From Maritimibacter dapengensis (GTDB lineage: Bacteria > Pseudomonadota > Alphaproteobacteria > Rhodobacterales > Rhodobacteraceae): DNA of 64,000 nt. The number at the start of each line of letters is the position of its first letter. Within the stretch, counting starts at the first letter, position 1. The stretch is taken from positions 124,001-188,000 of the forward strand of contig NZ_JAHUZE010000003.1 in NCBI RefSeq assembly GCF_019218265.1. Reading direction: 5' to 3'. Under the pieces are notes generated by a model that saw only the letters and a list, made by a program, of their open reading frames with translations, ran no database searches and had not been told where the DNA came from. Of the stretch, positions 43,071-54,204 are shown one piece after another. The translations under genes were made by a program, and so were the position numbers.

Positions 43071-45614
43071 ATGGAAAATCTGCGCCAAAGCTACGTGTTC
43101 CGCAATCTCGCGATTGCCTTCGCCGCGGTCCTCGGGATCGCGGTCGCGGTGTATCTTGGCGGTGAGGTCCTGCGAAAATTGAACCTATTGGAGACGGCGG
43201 CGTCGGACAACGTGCAATGGACGCTCAGCCAGGTCGAGGTGGAATTCCTGGATCTCGATCTGGCAACCAAATCCTACATGATCGGCGACATCGACGATCT
43301 CGACGTGATCCGGCGCGAGTTCGATATATTCTACAGCCGGATTGGAACCCTGTCCGAAGGCGACCTGTATCTCGGTCTTCGAAACGAAACAACCTTTGCC
43401 GACGCGCTCGCCACCATTCGCGGGTTTCTCGAGGCTGCGGTGCCGATCATCGACAGCACCGACTCCGAAATGGAGGCCGACCTCCCCGAACTCAGCCGCG
43501 ACATCGACGCAATCCGGTTGCCCGTGCGGGAACTGTCGGCGACAGGCCTCACCTATTTCGCGGAACAAGCCGACATGCGCCGAGGCGAGACCGCAGATAC
43601 ACTCGCGTTTCTCGCAGCCGTAACGCTAGCGGTTCTTTCCGCCCTCGCATTGGTTTCCATCGTCCTGTTCCGGGTGAACCGGATAAACGTGCAACGGGCG
43701 GCGACAATCGAGATGTCGTCGCGCCGAATGGCGACGATCGTGCAATCGTCGCTCGACGCCATCGTCGCCGTCGACCGCGCTGGCAGGATTATTGAGTTCA
43801 GCGCGGCAGCCGAAGAAATTTTCGGGCATCGGAAATCCGATGTGGTCGGGCGCGACATGGGTGAGATCATCGTGCCAGACGCCCTGCGCGGCGCTCATGA
43901 AGCGGGCATGTCGCGCTATCGCGAGACCGGCGAAAAGCGTGTCGCCGGAAAAGGCCGGATCAACGTCGAAGCCATCCGTGCCGATGGCACGGTCTTTCCG
44001 GTCGAGATATCGATCCAATCCGCCGACAGCAGCGATGGAGAGATTTTCGTCGGGTTCCTGCGCGACATTTCCCGCCGTGTGGCCGCCGAACGCGAATTGG
44101 TCGAAGCACGAGACAAGGCGGTCGCCGGCGAGAAGGCGAAGTCCGAGTTCCTTGCCGTCATGAGCCACGAAATGCGTACGCCGCTGAACGGTCTTCTGGG
44201 CACGCTTTCCCTACTCAAAGACACGCGCCTGACATCGAAACAGGCGGATTATGTCGACAACCTCCAGGTCTCGGGCGACCTGTTGCTGTCGCATATCAAC
44301 GACGTTCTGGACGTCACGAAATATGAGGCAGGCGCACTGACCATAAAGCCTGTGCCGACCGACCTCTCGGCCCTTGTGCAGAACGTGGTCGACAGCCAGC
44401 GGGACCTCGGCTCCGAAGCGGGCAATACGATCCAGTGGCGCTGGGTTGGAGAGCCTTTGCACCATGTGATGACCGAACCCATGCGGCTGAGCCAGGTGTT
44501 GATCAACCTTGTCGGGAACGCGGTCAAATTCACCCAGAACGGCACGATCACGATAGAACTGCTTGCGGAAAACACAGACACCGGGGCTGATCTGACAATT
44601 CTCGTTCAGGACACCGGTATCGGGATCGCACCGGAAGACATCGAACGCATGTTTCAGGATTTTGCGACCGCCGACACCTCCTACGGCCGCGCGCGCAGCG
44701 GCACTGGACTGGGCCTTGGAATTGCGCGGCGTCTCGTCACGGCGCTTGGCGGCAAGATTGGCGCCGAGAGCGAACTGGGTGAGGGCAGCACGTTCTGGGT
44801 GCGCCTTCCCGTCACACTTGCAGCGCCAGTGGGCAAGACTCGCGAAACCGCGGCAACTGCCGACAACCATCACGCCGAACGCCGAAATGTCCTGATCATC
44901 GAAGACAACGAGATCAACCGTATCGTGCTGAAAGACATGCTTCTTGCGGAAGGGCATCGCGTCACGGAAGCCGTCGACGGGCTGGAGGGCGTGGACCACG
45001 CGCAGCAACAGCCATTCGACCTCATCCTGACCGACATTTCCATGCCCGTGCTGGACGGCATCGCCGCCACACAGGTCATACGCGAGAAGCACGGGCCAAA
45101 TCATACGACGCCAATCTACGCTGTGACCGCCCACGCGATGCCCGACGAAATTAACAGGTTCCTGCAAGCCGGCATGAGCGGCGTCCTGGCAAAGCCGATC
45201 AACAGGGCCGAACTTCGAAAAATTCTGGCGTCTCGGCAACTCGAACCAACGCAACAATCAACTCAGACTGTCATCGTGAACGAGAAGAGCGTGGAGGGGC
45301 TTCGCCGCGATATCGGGATCGAAACCGTCTCAAATCTCTACAGGAAATTCCGCACCGATGCGTCGACGATCCTGAACGACATGTCGGAACATCCGCCGCA
45401 AACCGACCCGCGACCGAAGATCGGACACCTGAGCCATAAACTCGCGGGGAGCGCTTCGATATTCGGCGCCGAAGAATTCGTGCAATCCTTGAGAGACATC
45501 GAACAGGACGCCACGTCGAACGAGGACACGACCCTCATTCTGAAAAAAGTCGAAGCCGCGAAAGGCGTTTGGAAAAGCACCGAAGCCGTGCTCGATCGAG
45601 CCTTCAAAGAGTAG
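43071..45614 (+). CDS. Hybrid histidine kinase: periplasmic sensor, PAS, HisKA, HATPase, REC, Hpt
   Basis: 847 residues. TM1 about 12-32, a helical periplasmic sensor region (about 33-183), TM2 about 184-207, PAS (about 222-345: IVQSSLDAIVAVDRAGRI), HisKA with His366 in AVMSHEMRTPLNG, an ATPase with LINLVGNAVKFTQNG, DTGIGIAPED and GTGLGLGIARRL, a receiver with Asp655 in LILTDISMPVLDG, and a C-terminal Hpt with His789 in LSHKLAGSA. The layout gives a full phosphorelay ending on Hpt, which needs a separate response regulator. The orphan NarL-type regulator at 39.2-39.9 kb is the likely one. The co-located SUOX-like protein may feed the periplasmic sensor. Confidence 0.92.
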   Translation: MENLRQSYVFRNLAIAFAAVLGIAVAVYLGGEVLRKLNLLETAASDNVQWTLSQVEVEFLDLDLATKSYMIGDIDDLDVIRREFDIFYSRIGTLSEGDLYLGLRNETTFADALATIRGFLEAAVPIIDSTDSEMEADLPELSRDIDAIRLPVRELSATGLTYFAEQADMRRGETADTLAFLAAVTLAVLSALALVSIVLFRVNRINVQRAATIEMSSRRMATIVQSSLDAIVAVDRAGRIIEFSAAAEEIFGHRKSDVVGRDMGEIIVPDALRGAHEAGMSRYRETGEKRVAGKGRINVEAIRADGTVFPVEISIQSADSSDGEIFVGFLRDISRRVAAERELVEARDKAVAGEKAKSEFLAVMSHEMRTPLNGLLGTLSLLKDTRLTSKQADYVDNLQVSGDLLLSHINDVLDVTKYEAGALTIKPVPTDLSALVQNVVDSQRDLGSEAGNTIQWRWVGEPLHHVMTEPMRLSQVLINLVGNAVKFTQNGTITIELLAENTDTGADLTILVQDTGIGIAPEDIERMFQDFATADTSYGRARSGTGLGLGIARRLVTALGGKIGAESELGEGSTFWVRLPVTLAAPVGKTRETAATADNHHAERRNVLIIEDNEINRIVLKDMLLAEGHRVTEAVDGLEGVDHAQQQPFDLILTDISMPVLDGIAATQVIREKHGPNHTTPIYAVTAHAMPDEINRFLQAGMSGVLAKPINRAELRKILASRQLEPTQQSTQTVIVNEKSVEGLRRDIGIETVSNLYRKFRTDASTILNDMSEHPPQTDPRPKIGHLSHKLAGSASIFGAEEFVQSLRDIEQDATSNEDTTLILKKVEAAKGVWKSTEAVLDRAFKE

Positions 45615-45699
45615 TCTCGATCAAGCACCGTCGTCGGTCACATCAATACTCACCGATTGACGTTTGTGACGAGACCTTCCTCGGCGATCCTACAAGACC

Positions 45700-48258
<2,559 letters not shown>

Positions 48259-48308
48259 TCACCGGTGTGCCGTACGGCGCTTTTTCGAAGGAATATGCGG
48301 ACTTCGTA

Positions 48309-48929
48309 TCAGGTAAACGGAATGATCGCCGCAACGACGATCAGCAGCGCACCCGCCGAGATGTTCAGCCGCTTCAGCGCCGTGGGTGACGTGAGGAGAG
48401 CCCGCAATCTCCCGATAAACGCCGCCATGATGACATTACCAAACAGCGGCACAGCCATCGAAAGTGCGACGATCACGCCGATATCCGGCCAAGTCAGCGC
48501 AGTAAGATCGAAGAACCCCGGCAACATCCCCATGTAGAAAAGGATCGCCTTCGGGTTTGCCAGGATCACGACCACGCCCGCCATGAACCCCGCCCACATA
48601 CCGGGTCGCGTCAAGCGGCTGTCCGCCGCGATCTGCTTGTCCGCATGGCGAATGATGGTCCAGCCAAGCCACAGAAAGAATGCCGAGGCCACGAACTTCA
48701 AGACGACGGTGAGACCCTCGAACTCCGTCGCCACCCAGCTCATCCCGAGGATCGCGAGCAGCGGCCACAGTGCGTCTCCCACCGTGACGCCCAGCGCCAG
48801 CGGCCAGGCCGCGCGAAAGCCCCCCGACATGGCGCGCGCCAGGAGCGCCATCCACACAGGCCCCGGTGTCAGGAAAAGAACCAGAAGCGCGAAGGCATAA
48901 AGCCCCGCATCACCAAGCGAGAGCGTCAC
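48309..48929 (-). CDS. LysE/RhtB-family amino-acid or metabolite exporter
   Basis: 206 residues from the GTG at 48927-48929, which overlaps the upstream stop as GTGA and gives the family length. Six membrane helices; the N-terminal FLTPGPVWMALLARAMSGGF and later NPKAILFYMGMLPGF are LysE-family motifs. It exports small amphipathic compounds; the substrate is unknown. Translational coupling to the glyoxalase-fold gene and to recF is unusual for this family and may just reflect compact genome layout. Confidence 0.86.
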   Translation of the reverse strand: MTLSLGDAGLYAFALLVLFLTPGPVWMALLARAMSGGFRAAWPLALGVTVGDALWPLLAILGMSWVATEFEGLTVVLKFVASAFFLWLGWTIIRHADKQIAADSRLTRPGMWAGFMAGVVVILANPKAILFYMGMLPGFFDLTALTWPDIGVIVALSMAVPLFGNVIMAAFIGRLRALLTSPTALKRLNISAGALLIVVAAIIPFT

Positions 48930-49342
48930 GCGATCCGCCCATCCCCGTCGAGCGTCCAGAATGGATTGTGCGCGAATTCCCAAAGATGCCCGTCGGGGTC
49001 CGCGACATAGGACGAATACCCGCCCCAATCCGTCTTGAACGGCTCGCGAACCGCCTCCGCCCCGGCTTCGACCGCTTTCGCGAACATCGCGTCCACACCC
49101 TCCGGCGAGGCGAAATTCTGGGCAAGCGTCATCGCCCCGGTCTTGAGCGCCTCGACAGGGCGCCCGGTCTCCGCCGCCAGCCCCTCGAGCGTGAAAAACC
49201 CGAACTTCATGCCATCCATGGCATAAAACACGGCCTCGCCCACATCTTCCTCAAGCTCCCATCCCAGCGCCTCGTAATAGGCACGGGCACGCTTCGGGTC
49301 CGCGACCGCAAGGGTAATGAGCGTCACGCGATTGGTCTTCAT
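48926..49342 (-). CDS. VOC-family (glyoxalase/bleomycin-resistance fold) protein
   Basis: 138 residues. Two beta-alpha-beta-beta-beta modules: TLAVADPKRARAYYEALGWE at the start, then AEAVREPFKTDWGGYSSYVA and PDGHLWEFAHNPFW at the end (the metal-ligating Glu in LWEF is present). The substrate is unknown; a dioxygenase, isomerase or binding protein is possible. Its ATG overlaps the recF stop by 4 bp and its stop overlaps the LysE start by 4 bp. Confidence 0.85.
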   Translation of the reverse strand: MKTNRVTLITLAVADPKRARAYYEALGWELEEDVGEAVFYAMDGMKFGFFTLEGLAAETGRPVEALKTGAMTLAQNFASPEGVDAMFAKAVEAGAEAVREPFKTDWGGYSSYVADPDGHLWEFAHNPFWTLDGDGRIA

Positions 49343-50454
49343 GGGTCCACCTCCTCGATACGGCTCTGCCCCGCATCCTCCGACACGTGAATATGCATGG
49401 CCCGGTCGCCGAGCTCTGTAAACAGCTCCGGGCCAGTTCCCGTCATGAACGCCTGCGCGCCCAGCGCAACGATCTCGTCATAAAGCGCGGCGCGACGGTC
49501 GGCGTCCAGATGCGCCGACACCTCGTCCAGAAGCAACATCGGCGGCGCCCCGAAATCCTGCGACAGCGCGCGACCGTGGGCCAGGATGAGCGAGACGAGC
49601 AGCGCCTTCTGCTCCCCCGTCGAACATTCCTTCGCGGGCATCCCCTTTTCGGCATAGACCGCGGCCAGATCGGCACGATGCGGGCCGACCAATGTCCGGC
49701 CGGCCATCAGGTCACGCGGACGGCTTTCGGCAAAAGCATCTGCCAGCGCCTCTTCGCCCTCGGGACCGTCCGCGGCCCCCTCGGCATGAAGCAACTGCAA
49801 CTCGGCAGCCGGAAATGCGGTCTCCGCCTGCATCTGCGCGCCGATGATAAGCGCCACGGTCCGCGCGCGGTTGGCTTGGATATCACCCCCCGCTTTGGCC
49901 ATCTGCGCTTCGAGCGCGGCGTACCAATGCGCGTCCCGCTGCTGATCTTTCAAGAGCCTGTTCCGCTCTCTCATTGCCTTTTCATAGGTCAGAACCGCCT
50001 GCGCATGGTTCGGCTCGAAACTCATCGCAAGCCGGTCGAGGAACTTCCGGCGTCCATCCGCGCCCTCGATCCAAAGCCGGTCCATCACCGGGACCAGCCA
50101 GGTCATCCGCGCGATCCGGCCCAGCGCCACCTGCGCCGCCGCCTTGTCGTCGATCGTCACCTGCCGCGAAGCACCCGGTTCGGCCCATGTGACCACCTCA
50201 TGCACCTGGTGAAGCGATTGCAGCACGCCGCTGAGCTTCCAACCAACGCCCTCCGGCTTGCGCCCCATATCTTCCGCCGCCGCCCCGCGAAGGCCCCGAC
50301 CGGGGGACATAAGGCTCACGGCTTCAAGGATATTGGTTTTGCCCGCTCCGTTGGCCCCGAAAATGGCGACGGGCCGCCCGTCAAGCGTCAGCTCCGCGCG
50401 ACGGTGCGAGCGGAAATGACTGAGCGTGAGGGATTTCAGGTAGAGGCCGGTCAT
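49339..50454 (-). CDS. recF: DNA replication/repair protein RecF
   Basis: 371 residues from the ATG at 50452-50454. Walker A FGANGAGKTNILEAVSL near residue 30-46, ABC-type signature GEQKALLVSLILAHG and Walker B/D-loop LLLDEVSAHLDADRRAAL match SMC-like RecF. It loads RecA at gapped DNA and helps restart forks. It lies 67 bp downstream of dnaN in the classic dnaA-dnaN-recF order. Downstream coupling to the VOC gene by 4 bp. Confidence 0.96.
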   Translation of the reverse strand: MTGLYLKSLTLSHFRSHRRAELTLDGRPVAIFGANGAGKTNILEAVSLMSPGRGLRGAAAEDMGRKPEGVGWKLSGVLQSLHQVHEVVTWAEPGASRQVTIDDKAAAQVALGRIARMTWLVPVMDRLWIEGADGRRKFLDRLAMSFEPNHAQAVLTYEKAMRERNRLLKDQQRDAHWYAALEAQMAKAGGDIQANRARTVALIIGAQMQAETAFPAAELQLLHAEGAADGPEGEEALADAFAESRPRDLMAGRTLVGPHRADLAAVYAEKGMPAKECSTGEQKALLVSLILAHGRALSQDFGAPPMLLLDEVSAHLDADRRAALYDEIVALGAQAFMTGTGPELFTELGDRAMHIHVSEDAGQSRIEEVDP

Positions 50455-50521
50455 CACCGCCCCGGTTTCCGGTCCGGAAATATCCCCGCCGGAGGCAAGA
50501 AAGTTTCCGCGCCGACCCGTG

Positions 50522-51640
50522 TCACACGCGCATCGGCATGACGACGTAGACCGCGGACGTGTCGTTGCCTTCACGCATCAACACCGGCTGGCCCGAACTG
50601 TCGAACATGAAAACAGCATTCTCGCGATCCACCTGGCTCGCGATTTCCAACAGGTACTTTGCGTTGAACCCGATCTCGAGCGGCTCGTCGCCATAGGCCA
50701 CGACCAACTCCTCCTCGGCCGCACCGGCATCCGGCGCATTGACCGAAAGCACCAGCTTGTCTTCGCCCAGCGCCAGTTTCACGGCACGCGAACGTTCGGA
50801 TGAAACCGTCGCAACGCGGTCCACGGCCTGCGCGAACTCGGAAGCGTCGACTTCCATCTTCTTGGTATTGCCCTGCGGAATGACCCGCGTGTAATCCGGG
50901 AACGTGCCGTCGATGACCTTCGAGGTCAGCGTAATATCCGGCGTCGCGAACCGCACCTTGGTTTCCGACACGCTTACAGCGACCTCGGTGTCGTCGTCGT
51001 CGAGCAGCTTGCGAAGCTCACCCACCGTCTTGCGCGGCACGATCACGCCCGGCAGGTTCTCGGCCCCCGCAGGAAGCTCGGCGTCGATCCGGGCCAGCCG
51101 GTGACCATCGGTCGCGACGCAGCGAAGCACCTTGCCGCCGTCGGCATCCGACACATGCATGTAGACGCCGTTGAGGTAGTAGCGGGTCTCTTCCGTCGAA
51201 ATCGCGAATTTCGACTTGTCGAACAGCCGCCGCAAGACCGGCGCCTTGGCCGAGAAATTGGCATCGTATTCCGACGAGGCCATGACCGGGAAATCTTCCT
51301 TGGGCAGCGTCGCGAGCGAGAAGTTGGAACGCCCCGCCTCGACCGTGAGCCGCCCGGCGGCCCCATCGTCAGTGAGTTGAACCATCGCCCCATCGGGCAA
51401 TTTGCGCACGATCTCATGCAACGTCACCGCGCTCACGGTCGTAGCGCCGGCGCGTTCGACCATCGCTGAGGCCTTGTCCACAACCTCGATATCAAGATCC
51501 GTGGCACGGAAGCTCACCGTATCGCCTTCGGCTTCGATCAGAACATTGGCGAGGATCGGGATGGTGTTGCGACGCTCGACGACGGACTGCGCCTGTCCCA
51601 CTGCTTTGAGCAGCGTGGCACGTTCAACGGAAATCTTCAT
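50522..51640 (-). CDS. dnaN: DNA polymerase III beta subunit (sliding clamp)
   Basis: 372 residues, standard length. Three clamp-fold repeats begin MKISVERATLLKAVGQAQSV; later regions include RATDLDIEVVDKASAMVE, VAVSVSETKVRFATPDITLT and the C-terminal VYVVMPMRV. It holds the polymerase and other proteins on DNA. It follows dnaA by 105 bp (intergenic 51641-51745). Confidence 0.97.
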   Translation of the reverse strand: MKISVERATLLKAVGQAQSVVERRNTIPILANVLIEAEGDTVSFRATDLDIEVVDKASAMVERAGATTVSAVTLHEIVRKLPDGAMVQLTDDGAAGRLTVEAGRSNFSLATLPKEDFPVMASSEYDANFSAKAPVLRRLFDKSKFAISTEETRYYLNGVYMHVSDADGGKVLRCVATDGHRLARIDAELPAGAENLPGVIVPRKTVGELRKLLDDDDTEVAVSVSETKVRFATPDITLTSKVIDGTFPDYTRVIPQGNTKKMEVDASEFAQAVDRVATVSSERSRAVKLALGEDKLVLSVNAPDAGAAEEELVVAYGDEPLEIGFNAKYLLEIASQVDRENAVFMFDSSGQPVLMREGNDTSAVYVVMPMRV

Positions 51641-51745
51641 GTCCCACTCCTGACACCAATCGGGACGGCGACCATAGCGGGTCCACCATCCGTCTCAAGG
51701 TTTTTTGGCACTTTCTTTGGGAAACCACGGGGGGTCAAGAGGTGC

Positions 51746-53122
51746 TTAGTGCTCCAGCGCCTTGCGAAGCAGCTCAAGGTCTTCCGCGATCTGCTGGTCG
51801 GTAGTGACAAGCTCCTCGACCCGCTTCACGGCGTGCATCACCGTCGAATGGTCACGTCCGCCGAAACGCCGTCCGATATCGGGATAGGAACGGGTGGTCA
51901 GATCCTTCGACAGTTTCATCGCCACCTGCCGCGGCCGCGCGATGGAACGAAGGCGCTTCGGACCGATCATGTCCGAAAACCGGATACCATAATGCTCGGC
52001 GACCTTGCGCTGTATTTCCTCGACCGTGACCTTGCGGTCCGACGCACGCAGCACGTCTGTCAGACACTCCTGAGCGCGCTCCAGGGTGATTTCGCCCCCG
52101 ACCAGCGACGCGAAGGCGAATAGCCGCATCAGCGCGCCCTCGAGAACGCGCACGTTCGTGGTGATCCGATGCGCAAGGAACTCCAGCACACCGTCCGCAA
52201 TGGTGAGGTCAGGATAGGCATCCTTGTAGGCCGCGACCTTGGATTGAAGGACGCCGAGCCTAAGCTCGTAATCGGTCGGGTGAAGGTCGACGACCAACCC
52301 GCATTGCAGGCGGCTCTTGATCCGCTCCTCCAGATCCTTGATCTCGCCCGGCGCGCGGTCGGCGGAGATGATGATCTGCTTGTTCTGGTCCACCAGCGCG
52401 TTGAAGGTGTGGAAAAACTCTTCCTGCGTCGAATCCTTGCCCGCGATGAACTGCACGTCGTCCACCATCAGCACGTCGACCGAGCGGAACAGATGCTTGA
52501 AATCCATCATCGTCTTGTCGCGCAGCGCCTGAATGAAGCGATACATGAACTGTTCGGCCGAGAGGTAGACGACCCGAAGCTCCGGGTTCCGCTCCTGAAT
52601 CTCCCATGCGATCGCGTGCATGAGGTGCGTCTTGCCCAGCCCGACGCCGCCGTAAAGAAACAGCGGATTGAACGTAACCGGCCCGCCCTCGGCCACCCGG
52701 CGGGCAGCGGCGTGGGCAAGCTCGTTCGGCTTGCCGACCACGAAACTGTCGAAGGTGAAACGCTTGTCGAGCGGCGCGCCGGGAAGATCCTCGGCTTGAT
52801 CGGACTGCGCAACAGGGCGCGGATTGCCGGTCGAACTTGCGGTCGGTTCAGACGGGGCGGCTTGCCTGGTGCGCGGCCCGGACTTCGGAACCTGGAAGTC
52901 CAGACGCGTGACGCGGGCCCCCGCATGTGTCATCTGGCGCAGAATCTGGTCTCCGAAATTCCGCTCGACCCAGTTTGCCATGAAGGTCGTGGGCACGAGG
53001 AACGTCGCGACTCCCCCGTCGATCTCCGCGAATTCCAGAGGTTCGATCCAGTTCCGGTAATTGTTCTGCCCAACCGAATGCTCGAGCTTTTCGCGAACCT
53101 GTCCCCACATGCTATCTGCCAT
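51746..53122 (-). CDS. dnaA: Chromosomal replication initiator DnaA
   Basis: 458 residues. Domain I (1-75: WGQVREKLEHSVGQNNYRNW), a variable Ser/Pro/Thr linker (about 80-125), AAA+ domain III with LYGGVGLGKTHLMHAIAWEI and the sensor VDDVQFIAGKDSTQEEFF, and domain IV with the DnaA-box recognition helix FGGRDHSTVMHAVKRVEEL. It opens the origin and is also a transcription factor. The weak AGGT ribosome site is 9 bp upstream of the ATG. In many alphaproteobacteria oriC is not beside dnaA. Confidence 0.97.
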   Translation of the reverse strand: MADSMWGQVREKLEHSVGQNNYRNWIEPLEFAEIDGGVATFLVPTTFMANWVERNFGDQILRQMTHAGARVTRLDFQVPKSGPRTRQAAPSEPTASSTGNPRPVAQSDQAEDLPGAPLDKRFTFDSFVVGKPNELAHAAARRVAEGGPVTFNPLFLYGGVGLGKTHLMHAIAWEIQERNPELRVVYLSAEQFMYRFIQALRDKTMMDFKHLFRSVDVLMVDDVQFIAGKDSTQEEFFHTFNALVDQNKQIIISADRAPGEIKDLEERIKSRLQCGLVVDLHPTDYELRLGVLQSKVAAYKDAYPDLTIADGVLEFLAHRITTNVRVLEGALMRLFAFASLVGGEITLERAQECLTDVLRASDRKVTVEEIQRKVAEHYGIRFSDMIGPKRLRSIARPRQVAMKLSKDLTTRSYPDIGRRFGGRDHSTVMHAVKRVEELVTTDQQIAEDLELLRKALEH

Positions 53123-53607
53123 CGTTTATTACCTGTCTCTCGATCTACGTCGCGCAATCACAATCAAACCCCGGACCGCAAGATTTCCGGAACCCACCCG
53201 ATACAAGCGCACCGGGTCACGACTCATTTGACTGAACTTCAACGGCATATCGAGCACTGCCCGGTGCATGGATTGCACCCGGTCGCGCGATACAGATAAG
53301 GGGTTTTCCCCTGATTTTCCTTTGCAGCACGACGAATTTGAGGTCCCCACCCCGTCCTTCGTCTGTGCTCCGTCCCAAGTCAGCGATGTGAATCGCAGGA
53401 CCAAAATAGAAAGGTGCGCGACCGCACTTCAACTCATCAATGCGCTTGACTCCGACAATGGGAAAACGAATCCCGGTCGCGTTTCACAAAACCGATTATT
53501 TCCCTGAGTTTTTGGGCAGCGAGCCGAATCGTGCGACCGGACGCCACAGACCTGAGGCGTGTGAATTGTGGCAGCGGCGCATCATCCCTACGCGGTCGTA
53601 GGGCACG
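53123..53607. other. Intergenic region upstream of dnaA
   Basis: 485 bp between dnaA (minus) and the rpsT terminator. No gene supported. A short hairpin AGGGG-TTTT-CCCCT is at 53299-53312. No cluster of DnaA boxes (TTATCCACA) was found; the closest are TGTGAATCG and TGTGAATTG, too far from consensus, so there is no visible oriC. The dnaA promoter must lie here but was not pinpointed. Confidence 0.5.
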
Positions 53608-53636
53608 AAAAAGGGCGCGGAGAAACATCCGCGCCC
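53608..53636 (-). terminator. Rho-independent terminator of rpsT
   Basis: On the minus strand: GGGCGCGGA - loop - TCCGCGCCC followed by TTTTT; the plus-strand arms are 53613-53621 and 53628-53636, with the A5 tract at 53608-53612. It ends the rpsT transcript just past its stop codon. Confidence 0.88.
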
Positions 53637-53659
53637 TTCATCGAAAAGAATCGTCTTGA

Positions 53660-53923
53660 TCAGGCCAGCGCTTTGACCCGCGCCGACAGACGCGACATTT
53701 TCCGCGCTGCGGTGTTCTTGTGGTAAACGCCTTTGGTGACGCCGCGCATCAGCTCCGGCTGGCATTCCTTGAGCGCGGCCTGCGCTGCATCCTTGTCGCC
53801 CGAAGCGATGGCTTCTTCGACCTTGCGGAGATGGGTGCGGATGCGCGAACGGCGGGCTTTGTTGACAGCAAAACGGCGCTCGTTCTGACGGGCGCGCTTC
53901 TTGGACTGGGGCGTATTCGCCAT
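53660..53923 (-). CDS. rpsT: 30S ribosomal protein S20
   Basis: 87 residues from the ATG at 53921-53923. The family start [17 protein letters not shown], a very basic helical protein with [20 protein letters not shown], ending RVKALA. It binds 16S rRNA in the small subunit. It is monocistronic with a strong terminator 24 bp downstream. Upstream in-frame ATG at 53953 would add ten residues not typical of S20. Confidence 0.96.
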   Translation of the reverse strand: MANTPQSKKRARQNERRFAVNKARRSRIRTHLRKVEEAIASGDKDAAQAALKECQPELMRGVTKGVYHKNTAARKMSRLSARVKALA

Positions 53924-54204
53924 GGTGTGTTTCCCTTCATCGGGTTGTTTCAAATTCGGTTGCGTGATCGAAACGACCCGACCGGGTTCAGTACCGGCAC
54001 AGTCCGACCTAAGCGGGTCTCACACGCATGATGCGCGGCGTATAAGGGGAATCGCTTGGCTTGTGAAGCCATAAATGGCGCGCAATCGCCTGTAACCACG
54101 TATTCCCCATATACAAAGCGCGTCCGGCGCGTTAAACGGCCCGATCTCAGCGCAGAGAATCTGCGCCCCATGGCGCGCTCCGCGCCGCAGATTTGGACGA
54201 CCCC

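Noticed and set aside
53381-53570. TGTGAATCG and TGTGAATTG as DnaA boxes
   Set aside because: They miss two or more key positions of the TTATCCACA consensus and do not cluster, so no origin was called.
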